A stretch of 64,000 nucleotides of DNA. Origin: an uncultured Bacteroidales bacterium. Lineage in GTDB: Bacteria > Bacteroidota > Bacteroidia > Bacteroidales > P3. Position numbers and translations under genes: made by a program. Below, one piece after another: positions 35,807-44,037 of this stretch. Positions within the stretch are counted from its first letter, which is position 1; every line of letters begins with the position of its first letter. The notes under the pieces are model-generated. The model was given only the letters and a program-made list of their open reading frames with translations. It had not been told where the DNA came from and searched no databases. The stretch lies in assembly GCA_910578275.1 (NCBI GenBank), contig CAJTPR010000007.1, positions 1-64,000 on the forward strand, in the 5' to 3' direction.

Positions 35807-35838
35807 CTTGCGAAATCCCTTTGAATTTTGTAATTTCG
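35807..35838 (+). promoter_or_regulatory. Possible gyrA promoter
   Basis: CTTG (35807-35810), 20 bp, then TAATTTCG (35831-35838), one mismatch in each element. Confidence 0.42.
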
Positions 35839-35862
35839 TACTTTGTTGAAAATACCAAAGTA
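35839..35862. promoter_or_regulatory. Inverted repeat at the gyrA transcription start
   Basis: TACTTTG, 10 nt, CAAAGTA: a perfect 7-bp inverted repeat directly after the putative -7 box and 25 bp before the gyrA ATG. It is placed where a repressor or supercoiling-sensitive element could act. Confidence 0.42.
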
Positions 35863-35887
35863 GCACATTCATAGAAAGTTAAGAGAA

Positions 35888-38416
35888 ATGGAAGAAAAGG
35901 AAGAGACAGAAGGACAGGGCAGGATCGTTCCGGTGGAAATCGACAAGCAGATGCAGTCGGCCTATATCGACTATTCGATGTCGGTTATCGTCGCGCGTGC
36001 CTTGCCCGATGTGCGCGACGGCATGAAGCCGGTTCACCGCCGTATCTTGTTTGCCATGAACGAAGCGGGCATTACCGCCTCGGGTCCTCATAAGAAATCG
36101 GCGCGCGTGGTGGGCGACGTGCTCGGTAAGTACCACCCCCACGGCGACAGTTCCATTTACGGCGCCTTGGTGCGTATGGCGCAAGACTGGTCGATGCGTT
36201 ATCCGCCTATCGACGGCCAGGGTAACTTCGGATCCATCGACCAGGATCCTCCCGCGGCCATGCGTTATACCGAAGCCAAGATGCGCAAGATCGCCGAATC
36301 CTTGCTGGAAGACATCGACGAAGACACGGTGGACATGCAGAACACCTTCGACGATACCAACAAGGAGCCTACCGTTCTTCCCAGCCGCATACCCAACTTG
36401 CTGGTGAACGGTTCTTCGGGCATCGCCGTGGGGATGGCCACCAACATGGCACCGCACAACATGAGCGAAGTGTGCGACGGTATCGCCGCTTACATAGACA
36501 ACAAGGACATCACCGTAGAGGAACTCATGCAGTATGTCAAGGCGCCCGATTTTCCCACGGGCGGAGTGATTTACGGTTATGACGGCGTGCGCGAGGCGTT
36601 CGAGACCGGCATGGGGCGTGTCGTCATCCGGGGCGAGGCCGAAATAGAGACTACCGAAAGCGGACGTAACCAGATCGTGGTCAAGTCAATTCCCTACATG
36701 GTGAACAAGTCCGAGATGATCAAGAAGATCGCCGACCTGGTCACCGAAAAGCGGATCGACGGCATCGTGGACATCCGCGACGAGTCCAAGCGTGACGTGC
36801 GTATCGTCTTCGATTTGCGTCACGACGCGGTAGCCAACGTGGTCCTCAACAAGCTTTACCAGCAGTCGGCCTTGCAGACTTCGTTCAGCGTCAACAATAT
36901 CGCCCTCGTTCATGGAAGGCCTTGCCTGCTCAATCTCAAGGATTTGATTTCCAATTTCGTGGATCACAGGCACGAAGTGGTGATCCGCCGCACCCGGCAT
37001 CGTCTGGCGGCTGCCGAGGCGCGCGAGCATATCCTGCAAGGCTTGCTCAAGGCATTGGACCACCTGGATGAGATCATCAACCTGATTCGTTCGTCCAAGA
37101 CCATAGACGAAGCCAAGCAGGAATTGGTCGGACGCTTCGAATTCAGCGACATTCAGGCGAAGGCCATCGTGGAAATGCGCCTGGGACAGCTTACAGGCTT
37201 GGAACGCGAGAAGTTGCAGAAGGAATACGAGGAACTGGAACGTTTCATCGCCGAATGCCACGAGTTGCTTTCCAACGAAAGCAAACGCATGGCGGTGGTG
37301 AAGGAGGAAATCTTGGAAATCAAGGCCAAATACGGAGATGAACGCCGTACGCGCATCGTTTACGATTCGGCCGATTTCAACATCGAAGACACGATTCCCG
37401 ACGAGGACATGGTCATCACCATCTCGCACATGGGTTACATCAAGCGTACCCGTCTGGCGGAATACCGTCGCCAGAACAGGGGCGGCAAGGGAATGAAAGG
37501 TTCGGACGTGCGTACCGAGGATTTCGTGGAACACCTGTTCGTCGCCTCCATGCACAATTACATGCTGTTCTTCACGGAGCAGGGCAAGTGCTTCTGGATG
37601 CGTGTGTTCGACATTCCCGAAGGTTCGCGCCAGTCGAAAGGCCGCGCCTTGCAGAACCTGATGAACATCTCTTCGGACGACAAGGTGAAGGCCTATATCA
37701 ACGTCAAGACCTTGAAAGACGAGGAATACATCAACAACAACTACATCGTCCTCTGCACCAAGAAGGGCATCATCAAGAAAACCTCGCTGGAGGCTTATTC
37801 GCGTCCGCGCCAAAACGGTATCATCGCCGTCACGGTGCGCGAAGGCGACCAACTGCTGGAAGCCAAGCTGACCAACGATTCTTCGGTCATCATGATGGCC
37901 TTGCGTTCGGGAAAGGCGATCCGTTTCCCTGAAAACAAGGTTCGTCCGATGGGACGTGGCGCTTCGGGCGTGCGCGGTATCAGTCTGGCCGATGAAAAGG
38001 ACGAGGTGGTGGGTATGATTTGCCTTGATCCGGCTCAAAAGAGCGACGTACTCGTGGTGTCCGAAAAAGGTTTCGGGAAGCGTTCTTCCTTGGAAGACTA
38101 TCGGGAGACCAATCGTGGCGGAAAAGGGGTGAAGACGATCAACGTCACCGACAAGACGGGCGCGCTCATCGCCATCAAGGATGTGACCGACATGGACGAC
38201 TTGATGATCATCAACAAGTCGGGCATCATCTTGCGCATGGCCGTGAAGGACTTGCGTGTCGTGGGACGTGCCACGCAGGGCGTGAAGCTTATCGAGCTCA
38301 AGGGTAAGGATTCCATCGCTTCGGTGGCCAAGGTGGCCATGGACGAGGAGGACGAGACGGAAGAAGGCGTCGAGAATGCCGAAAACGTCGAAAACGCTTC
38401 CGAAAGCCAGGAGTAA
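35888..38416 (+). CDS. gyrA: DNA gyrase subunit A
   Basis: Breakage-rejoining subunit of gyrase. It is 842 residues. The catalytic Tyr127 is in AAMRYTEAKM. The quinolone region reads HPHGDSSIYGALVRM, so E. coli Ser83 corresponds to Ser88 but E. coli Asp87 corresponds to Gly92. The coiled-coil arm and tower follow. The C-terminal beta-pinwheel has the GyrA box QNRGGKGMKG and repeats such as NRGGKGVK, and an acidic tail of about 30 residues. The GyrA box supports gyrase over ParC. SIDQDPPAAM differs from the common SxDGDSAAAM just before the catalytic Tyr. gyrB is not adjacent. Confidence 0.95.
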   Translation: MEEKEETEGQGRIVPVEIDKQMQSAYIDYSMSVIVARALPDVRDGMKPVHRRILFAMNEAGITASGPHKKSARVVGDVLGKYHPHGDSSIYGALVRMAQDWSMRYPPIDGQGNFGSIDQDPPAAMRYTEAKMRKIAESLLEDIDEDTVDMQNTFDDTNKEPTVLPSRIPNLLVNGSSGIAVGMATNMAPHNMSEVCDGIAAYIDNKDITVEELMQYVKAPDFPTGGVIYGYDGVREAFETGMGRVVIRGEAEIETTESGRNQIVVKSIPYMVNKSEMIKKIADLVTEKRIDGIVDIRDESKRDVRIVFDLRHDAVANVVLNKLYQQSALQTSFSVNNIALVHGRPCLLNLKDLISNFVDHRHEVVIRRTRHRLAAAEAREHILQGLLKALDHLDEIINLIRSSKTIDEAKQELVGRFEFSDIQAKAIVEMRLGQLTGLEREKLQKEYEELERFIAECHELLSNESKRMAVVKEEILEIKAKYGDERRTRIVYDSADFNIEDTIPDEDMVITISHMGYIKRTRLAEYRRQNRGGKGMKGSDVRTEDFVEHLFVASMHNYMLFFTEQGKCFWMRVFDIPEGSRQSKGRALQNLMNISSDDKVKAYINVKTLKDEEYINNNYIVLCTKKGIIKKTSLEAYSRPRQNGIIAVTVREGDQLLEAKLTNDSSVIMMALRSGKAIRFPENKVRPMGRGASGVRGISLADEKDEVVGMICLDPAQKSDVLVVSEKGFGKRSSLEDYRETNRGGKGVKTINVTDKTGALIAIKDVTDMDDLMIINKSGIILRMAVKDLRVVGRATQGVKLIELKGKDSIASVAKVAMDEEDETEEGVENAENVENASESQE

Positions 38417-38456
38417 TCAAAAAAAGAAACAAACAACAATCCAAAATAAAAAAGTC

Positions 38457-39608
38457 ATGAAAAATAAGGTTCTGGTTTGCCTGATCGCCTTGTTCAGCGC
38501 GAGCCTCTGCTTTGCCCAGGAAAAAGCGGTCAAATCGGCGAAAAGATATTATTCGCAACAGAAATGGAGCGATGCGGTAAGCGCCATCGACGAGGCGGTG
38601 CAAAATCCGGAAACGGTCAATTCGCTGGAAGCTTGGATGCTGCGTGGAAAAATCTACTTGTCCGTAGCCAATAATCCCTTGTTGGCGCGCGATTATCCCG
38701 ATGCGGCCGCCTTGTCCAAGGAATCGTTCGAACGTGCCTTGCGCATCGACCCTTCCGACAAGAACTTGATCATGTTGCGTCAGAACATCCGCGACTTGGC
38801 GGGTGTCTTCTACGACAAGGGGGCGAGCCTGTACGAACAGGCCGACTACGGAAAGGCGGTGGAGGCGTTCGAGACCTCCTTGGCCGTTTCGCAGCTGGAA
38901 AGCGAATATGATACCAGCGCGGCTTTCAACGTGGCCTTGTGCGCGTTCAACGCCGGCATGTACGACAAGGCGATAGACTACTCCCGGATCGTCATCGCCA
39001 GCACGATGGCATCGCCCAACATCTACGCCATCCAGGCCGAATCCTATTTCCAGAACGGCAAGGGCGAGCAGGCGGTCGCCGCAATGGAAGAGGCCGTGTC
39101 CCGCTTCCCCGAAGACAAGACGGTCTACACTTCCGCTTCTTCGGTATATCTGCGCATGGGACTCAATGAAAAGGCGGGCGAAGTGCTCAACGTGGCGCTC
39201 GAAAAATGGGGCGATGATGCTTCTTTCCAGCTTTTCATGGGGATCGCCTACGAAAACGACAAGCAATACGAAAAGGCGGAAGCCGCTTACAAGAAGGCCC
39301 TTGAAATCAACCCTGAGTACATGGATGCCATTTTCGACTTGGGCGCGTTTTACGTGAACAAGGGTATCCGTCTCAACGACGAGGCCAACGCCCTGCCGTT
39401 GGAAGAAACCGCCAAGTACGATCAGGTCAAGGCCCAGGCTAACGAGGCTTTCAACCAGGCATTGCCCTATTTGCAGCAGGTAATCGAAAAGCAGCCGCAG
39501 AACCTGAAAGTAATGATGACCCTGCGCGATGTCTACGTTCAGCTCGGCAAGGCCGAAGAAGCCAAGGTCTTGCGGGAGAAGATCGAGGAACTGCAAGGAG
39601 CCGAGTAG
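38457..39608 (+). CDS. Periplasmic tetratricopeptide repeat protein
   Basis: A 383-residue protein with a signal peptide (1-20, ...SLCFAQ) followed by TPR units across almost the whole length. Examples are near 100-135, 175-205 and 265-300, with the A-x-x-F/Y...A-x-x-x-P pattern in EAAYKKALEINPEYMDAIFDLG. It is likely a scaffold in the periplasm or attached to the outer membrane. The function is unknown. It follows gyrA by 40 bp and is ended by a terminator. The frame upstream to 38376 overlaps gyrA and is not used. Confidence 0.87.
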   Translation: MKNKVLVCLIALFSASLCFAQEKAVKSAKRYYSQQKWSDAVSAIDEAVQNPETVNSLEAWMLRGKIYLSVANNPLLARDYPDAAALSKESFERALRIDPSDKNLIMLRQNIRDLAGVFYDKGASLYEQADYGKAVEAFETSLAVSQLESEYDTSAAFNVALCAFNAGMYDKAIDYSRIVIASTMASPNIYAIQAESYFQNGKGEQAVAAMEEAVSRFPEDKTVYTSASSVYLRMGLNEKAGEVLNVALEKWGDDASFQLFMGIAYENDKQYEKAEAAYKKALEINPEYMDAIFDLGAFYVNKGIRLNDEANALPLEETAKYDQVKAQANEAFNQALPYLQQVIEKQPQNLKVMMTLRDVYVQLGKAEEAKVLREKIEELQGAE

Positions 39609-39703
39609 GCCTTGTCCGTTGTCCGGCGACAAGGAAAGGGGCGCGTTTGGGAAGAAACGGCTCCGGAGCGTCGGACAATCAGGTTTTGTCCATCCAGGGA
39701 AAG

Positions 39704-39737
39704 AGAGTCCGGTAGCTTGCCGGACTCTTTCCTTTTT
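39704..39737 (+). terminator. Rho-independent terminator after the TPR gene
   Basis: AGAGTCCGG (39704-39712) pairs with CCGGACTCT (39720-39728) around a 7-nt loop, followed by TTCCTTTTT. Confidence 0.75.
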
Positions 39738-39772
39738 ACGGGGACTTGATTCTTTTTTGTAATTTTATCCTC

Positions 39773-41398
39773 ATGAATGGCGAAATGAAACCTTCTTATT
39801 CCTGGCTTGCGATCGCTTTGGTGTTTTCCTTGGGATTGCTGGCCGGCGCGGTGGTGATGCAGCGGCGTATCGGCGGGGCACGGCAGCCTGTCATGACGTA
39901 TGTGCAAGGTTCGAAGATGGACTCGGTCATGAGGCTTATTGACGAAAACTACGTGGATACGGTCAATGGCCAGATGCTTGCGGAGGCGGGAATCGAGGCG
40001 GTCTTGCGCAAGCTCGATCCGCATTCGGTCTATATTCCTGCCAAGGATTTTGAAAAGGCGGAAGAGGAAATCCAAGGCAATTTCCAGGGAATCGGCGTCC
40101 AGTTCCGCATGATGGACGACACGGTGACCGTCATCATGCCTGTCAGCGGCGGGCCTTCCGAGAAAGCAGGCGTCTTGCCCGGCGACAAGATAATCGTGGC
40201 CGGCGACGATACCGTTTCAGGCATGAAGAAGAGTACCGGGCAAGTGATGAAAGCGCTCAAGGGACCTAAGGGCACCAGGGTGCGCCTGGGTTTGCGCAGG
40301 GGTGAATCCGGCAAGCTGCTATGGGTGGAAGTACGGCGTGACGTCATACCCACTTACAGCGTGGACGTGCATTTCGTCGTGGAACCGGGCATCGGATATG
40401 TGAAGGTGAGCAAGTTTTCCGCCACCACGGACAAGGAGTTTGAAAAGGCCATGGCCGATCTGGCCTCGCGCGGCGTGACCAAGGTCATGATCGATCTTCG
40501 TTCCAACGGAGGAGGCCTGTTGGCCAGTTGCCTGGATATGATCGACATGTTCCTTTCCGAAGGCGACGCCATCGTTTACACCGAAGGCCGGAACCGCAGG
40601 CGGACGCAAATCAACGCGTCAGGAAAAGGAAAATACCAAGACATGGAAGTCTTGGTGCTTATCGACGAATGGTCCGCTTCGGCCAGTGAAATCTTCGCGG
40701 GAGCCATTCAAGACAACGACAGGGGATGGGTAGTGGGGCGTCGTTCGTTCGGCAAGGGACTTGTCCAGGAGCAGATCGACATGAACGACGGAAGCGCGTT
40801 GCGGCTTACGGTGGCACGCTACTATACGCCTTCGGGCCGTTGCATCCAGAAGCCGTACGACGGCAGTTACGAAGATTACGAGGAAGACGTGATGCGCCGT
40901 TATCTGAGCGGGGAAATGACGGGGACCGACAGCCTTTCGCACACCGACACGGTGAAATATCATACCAAGGGCGGCCGGGTGGTCTATGGCGGGGGCGGCA
41001 TCGAGCCCGACTTGGCGCTGCCGTACAAGACCGACAGCTTGTTCGTCTATCAGAACCGTATCTCGAACGGCGGTTACAACTACGATTTCTCGTTTTCGTA
41101 CACCAACAGGAATCGTTCGCGTCTCAAGGCGGAATATCCTTCGGCCGAGGCCTTTACCGAAAATTTCGAAGTGGACGATGCCTTGTTCGAGGAGTTCTTG
41201 CGTTATACGGAAAAAAAAGGCTTGCCGCGCCATCGGGCGAGCATAGGGAAATACGGCGCACAGATGAAACTTACGCTCAAGGCGCTCATAGGGCGCGACT
41301 TGTACGACGACTTGGGCTTCTATCCCGCTTATTTGCGGCGTGATGACGATTTTACCGCAGCCTTGAAGTGGTTGCATGAAAAAAACAAAACAATATGA
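39773..41398 (+). CDS. S41 family C-terminal processing peptidase
   Basis: Periplasmic Ser-Lys protease of the CtpA/Prc type. It is 541 residues from ATG 39773; ATG 39785, four codons on, is an equal choice. There is a single N-terminal membrane anchor (about 10-28), a PDZ domain (about 85-165), and the protease core with IDLRSNGGGLL, Ser303 in SASASEIFAG and Lys328 in FGKGLVQ. The 25-residue spacing between them is that of the catalytic dyad in CtpA. The C-terminal 130 residues are an extra helical region. The TlpA gene overlaps its stop by 4 bp, so the two are coupled. Confidence 0.93.
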   Translation: MNGEMKPSYSWLAIALVFSLGLLAGAVVMQRRIGGARQPVMTYVQGSKMDSVMRLIDENYVDTVNGQMLAEAGIEAVLRKLDPHSVYIPAKDFEKAEEEIQGNFQGIGVQFRMMDDTVTVIMPVSGGPSEKAGVLPGDKIIVAGDDTVSGMKKSTGQVMKALKGPKGTRVRLGLRRGESGKLLWVEVRRDVIPTYSVDVHFVVEPGIGYVKVSKFSATTDKEFEKAMADLASRGVTKVMIDLRSNGGGLLASCLDMIDMFLSEGDAIVYTEGRNRRRTQINASGKGKYQDMEVLVLIDEWSASASEIFAGAIQDNDRGWVVGRRSFGKGLVQEQIDMNDGSALRLTVARYYTPSGRCIQKPYDGSYEDYEEDVMRRYLSGEMTGTDSLSHTDTVKYHTKGGRVVYGGGGIEPDLALPYKTDSLFVYQNRISNGGYNYDFSFSYTNRNRSRLKAEYPSAEAFTENFEVDDALFEEFLRYTEKKGLPRHRASIGKYGAQMKLTLKALIGRDLYDDLGFYPAYLRRDDDFTAALKWLHEKNKTI

Positions 41399-42576
41399 AA
41401 AAGATGATCTTCAAGACGGTTTTGCCGTTGGGAATCCTTATGTTGGCGGGGGCTTGCTCGGCTCCGCGGAAAGACTTGTTGCAAGCGGAATTCGAGGGCG
41501 TGGGGAACGAGACGGTTTATCTTACCGCCATTCCCCTTTCGAGGACCGACAGCGTGCTTTACGATACGATCGCCTTGGAGGACGGCGCGTTCGTGTGGGA
41601 CGTGGAACTTGCTTCCCCCACGGACGTGTTGTTGGAATTGGGACGTGATCGCAGACCGAGCGGAAGACGTGCGCCGGCGGCCTCGGACGCCTATCGTGTC
41701 AACTTCTTGTTGCAACCGGGCGAAAAAGTGAGGATAAAGGCCGTTTATGAAGACGATTTCCTGTCGTATGAACTTTCCGGTTCGCGGGAATTGGAACTCC
41801 AAAGCGACTTGCGCGCCCGCTCGCGCGAGGAATACGTCACCTCGGGCCTGTTGCATGCCAAGATCGCCCAGGCGTTGGCCGGTGGCGTGGAAAATGCCGA
41901 CGAGGCCTATGTGGACAGCCTTTACGAGGTTTTCGGCCAAGTCAATGCCCGCAAGGCGAACGCCGCGTTGCCCTATGTGAAAGCGCATCCGAAGCAGATG
42001 CTTTCGGCATGGTTCCTCATGAAGCATCCAGATAGGGACACGTTCCTGAACTATCTGCCGGTCTTGGACGTGTCGGTGGTCGAAGGGCCGATGGCCGGAA
42101 GGTTGCAGCAGATCCGCCAGTATGCCGAGCATATGCGCCTGTTGAGGGAGAATGCCGAAAAACTCTCGCCGGGGGCGACGGCTCCCGATTTCACGCTCTT
42201 GGACCTGGAAGGCAAACCTGTCCGGTTGAGCGATTTTTCGGAAAAGCACGTCGTGCTGGATTTTTGGGGAACGTGGTGCCCGTGGTGCGTGAAAGGTATC
42301 CCGCAAATGAAGCGATACCACGCCAAGCTCAAGGACAAGGTGGTTTTCTTGGGTATTGCCTGTCGGGACAAGGAGGAAAAGGTGAAGGCGATGGTCGGAA
42401 AGGAAGGCATGAAGTGGGTGAACGTGATGAACGGTGACAGCGACAACGACGTCGCGTCATTGTACGGGGTCAGCGGTTATCCGACCAAGATCCTGCTTGA
42501 ACCCGGGCTGAAGGTGAAGGGCCGTTATTTGGGCGAAGTTCCCGAGTTCTATCAGGATTTGGACGAGATAAGGTAA
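41395..42576 (+). CDS. TlpA-like thiol:disulfide oxidoreductase, lipoprotein
   Basis: A 393-residue membrane-attached thioredoxin-fold protein. The lipobox is LAGAC with Cys21. The N-terminal half (about 25-250) has the layout of DUF4369-type domains found on Bacteroidota TlpA proteins. The C-terminal thioredoxin domain (about 258-393) has APDFTLLDLEGKPVRLSDF and the redox motif W-C295-P-W-C298; the cis-Pro is in VSGYPTKIL. WCPWC suggests a reductase for periplasmic disulfides, perhaps in cytochrome or protein maturation. ATGA overlap with the S41 gene. Confidence 0.92.
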   Translation: MKKMIFKTVLPLGILMLAGACSAPRKDLLQAEFEGVGNETVYLTAIPLSRTDSVLYDTIALEDGAFVWDVELASPTDVLLELGRDRRPSGRRAPAASDAYRVNFLLQPGEKVRIKAVYEDDFLSYELSGSRELELQSDLRARSREEYVTSGLLHAKIAQALAGGVENADEAYVDSLYEVFGQVNARKANAALPYVKAHPKQMLSAWFLMKHPDRDTFLNYLPVLDVSVVEGPMAGRLQQIRQYAEHMRLLRENAEKLSPGATAPDFTLLDLEGKPVRLSDFSEKHVVLDFWGTWCPWCVKGIPQMKRYHAKLKDKVVFLGIACRDKEEKVKAMVGKEGMKWVNVMNGDSDNDVASLYGVSGYPTKILLEPGLKVKGRYLGEVPEFYQDLDEIR

Positions 42577-42617
42577 TCCGGAGACATTGATTCTGATTTT
42601 GGTTAAAACATACAGCC

Positions 42618-43994
42618 ATGGAAACGAAAAGGACAAAAAAGGAGACTCCTTCCGCGGGCAAGGCCGGACAGGTCAGGAAACTGCCCAAGATTTTCGTGCT
42701 GGACACGAACGTGCTGCTACACGATTATCGCGCCTTGCGTAATTTCCAAGACAACGACATCGTCATCCCGATGGTCGACTTGGAGGAAATAGACCGTTTC
42801 AAGAGAGGGAACGAACAAATCAACTACAATGCCCGTGAAATCATGCGCGCGTTGGACAAGTTGTCCGAAGAGGGACTTTTCCATACGGGTGCTTCATTAG
42901 GCAAGGGCATGGGTCGGTTGAGCGTGGTGCTGGGCAAGGGACTTACCGCCGAAATGAAGGCGGCCTCGATGGCGGATATACCTGACCATCGGATCCTTGC
43001 CGTGGCGTTGGATGTTCAAAAGGACAACCCCGGACGGCAAGTGCGTCTGATTACAAAGGACGTGAACCTGAGGATGAAAGCCAAGGCCTTGGGAATGCCG
43101 GCCGAAGACTATCTCACCGACAAGGCTCCCGAAGAGTCGGATTACCTGAAGCGGAAATTAGGCAGCGTAAGGGTTTCGGACAGTGTCATCGCACGGCTTT
43201 ATGAACGTCCCGAAGGGGTCTTGCCGGGTGATGTCAAGGTAAAACCCGCCGCCAACGAGTATTTCGAACTGGCGTCGTCCGACACGCATCTGCCGGTGAT
43301 GTACAACCCTCTTTCCAAAAGCATCGTCAAGGTGGAATCGCTCAAGGTCATGGGCATTACGGCCCGCAATGACGAGCAGGCATGCGCCTTGGATGCCTTG
43401 ATGCGTCCCCAGGTGCAGTTGGTCGCGCTTACCGGCGTGGCGGGAACAGGCAAGACGCTGTTGGCCTTGGCTGCGGCCTTGGCGCAGGTGAACGACTACA
43501 AGTCCGTGCTTTTGAGCCGTCCGGTCATCCCCTTGAAGAACCAGGACATGGGATTTTTGCCCGGCGATGCCAACGAAAAGCTGGGACCTTACATGCTGCC
43601 GCTCTACGACAACCTTGCCGTAATCAAGAACAAGACCCGTATTTCCACGCAGGAATACGCGCAGATAGAAGACATGCAGAAAGACGGCGCGTTCCAGATA
43701 ACGCCGCTTGCCTATATTAGAGGTCGTAGCCTTTCGGACACGTTCTTCATCATCGACGAGGCGCAGAACCTTACCCCGCACGAGGTCAAGACCATCATCA
43801 CCCGTGCCGGAGAAGGTACCAAGCTCGTCTTTACGGGAGATATACGGCAGATAGATTCACCCTATCTGGATTCCCGTTCCAACGGTTTGAGCTATCTCTG
43901 CGACCGGATGTTCGGTCAGGAAGTGTTCGCGCATGTCAACCTGAAGAAAGGCGAACGGAGCCATTTGGCCGAAATCGCCGGAAAGTTGTTGTAA
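42618..43994 (+). CDS. PhoH2-type protein: PIN domain fused to PhoH ATPase
   Basis: A 458-residue fusion. The N-terminal PIN RNase domain (about 24-165) has acidic residues in VLDTNVLLHD, DLEEIDRF and LITKDVNLRMKA. The C-terminal PhoH helicase-like ATPase has Walker A GVAGTGKT (273-280), Walker B FFIIDEAQNLT and TGDIRQIDSPYL. Fusions of this kind act as ATP-dependent RNA unwinding and cleaving enzymes in studied relatives. In mycobacteria a short antitoxin-like gene precedes it; none is seen here. It ends at a strong shared terminator. Confidence 0.93.
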   Translation: METKRTKKETPSAGKAGQVRKLPKIFVLDTNVLLHDYRALRNFQDNDIVIPMVDLEEIDRFKRGNEQINYNAREIMRALDKLSEEGLFHTGASLGKGMGRLSVVLGKGLTAEMKAASMADIPDHRILAVALDVQKDNPGRQVRLITKDVNLRMKAKALGMPAEDYLTDKAPEESDYLKRKLGSVRVSDSVIARLYERPEGVLPGDVKVKPAANEYFELASSDTHLPVMYNPLSKSIVKVESLKVMGITARNDEQACALDALMRPQVQLVALTGVAGTGKTLLALAAALAQVNDYKSVLLSRPVIPLKNQDMGFLPGDANEKLGPYMLPLYDNLAVIKNKTRISTQEYAQIEDMQKDGAFQITPLAYIRGRSLSDTFFIIDEAQNLTPHEVKTIITRAGEGTKLVFTGDIRQIDSPYLDSRSNGLSYLCDRMFGQEVFAHVNLKKGERSHLAEIAGKLL

Positions 43995-44006
43995 TGTGGG
44001 AAAAAC

Positions 44007-44037
44007 AAGGTTCGGCGACTACAAGTCGCCGAACCTT
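44007..44037. terminator. Two-way terminator between phoH and the vWA gene
   Basis: A perfect 14-bp stem (44007-44020 with 44024-44037) and a 3-nt loop. On the - strand GTTTTTCCC follows; on the + strand TTCCTTGC. The stop codon of the - strand gene (44019-44021) lies at the top of the stem and loop. Confidence 0.82.

Noticed and set aside
42618..43994. Toxin-antitoxin system around the PIN-PhoH gene
   Set aside because: No small antitoxin-like gene precedes it; the 41-bp gap to the TlpA gene leaves no room.
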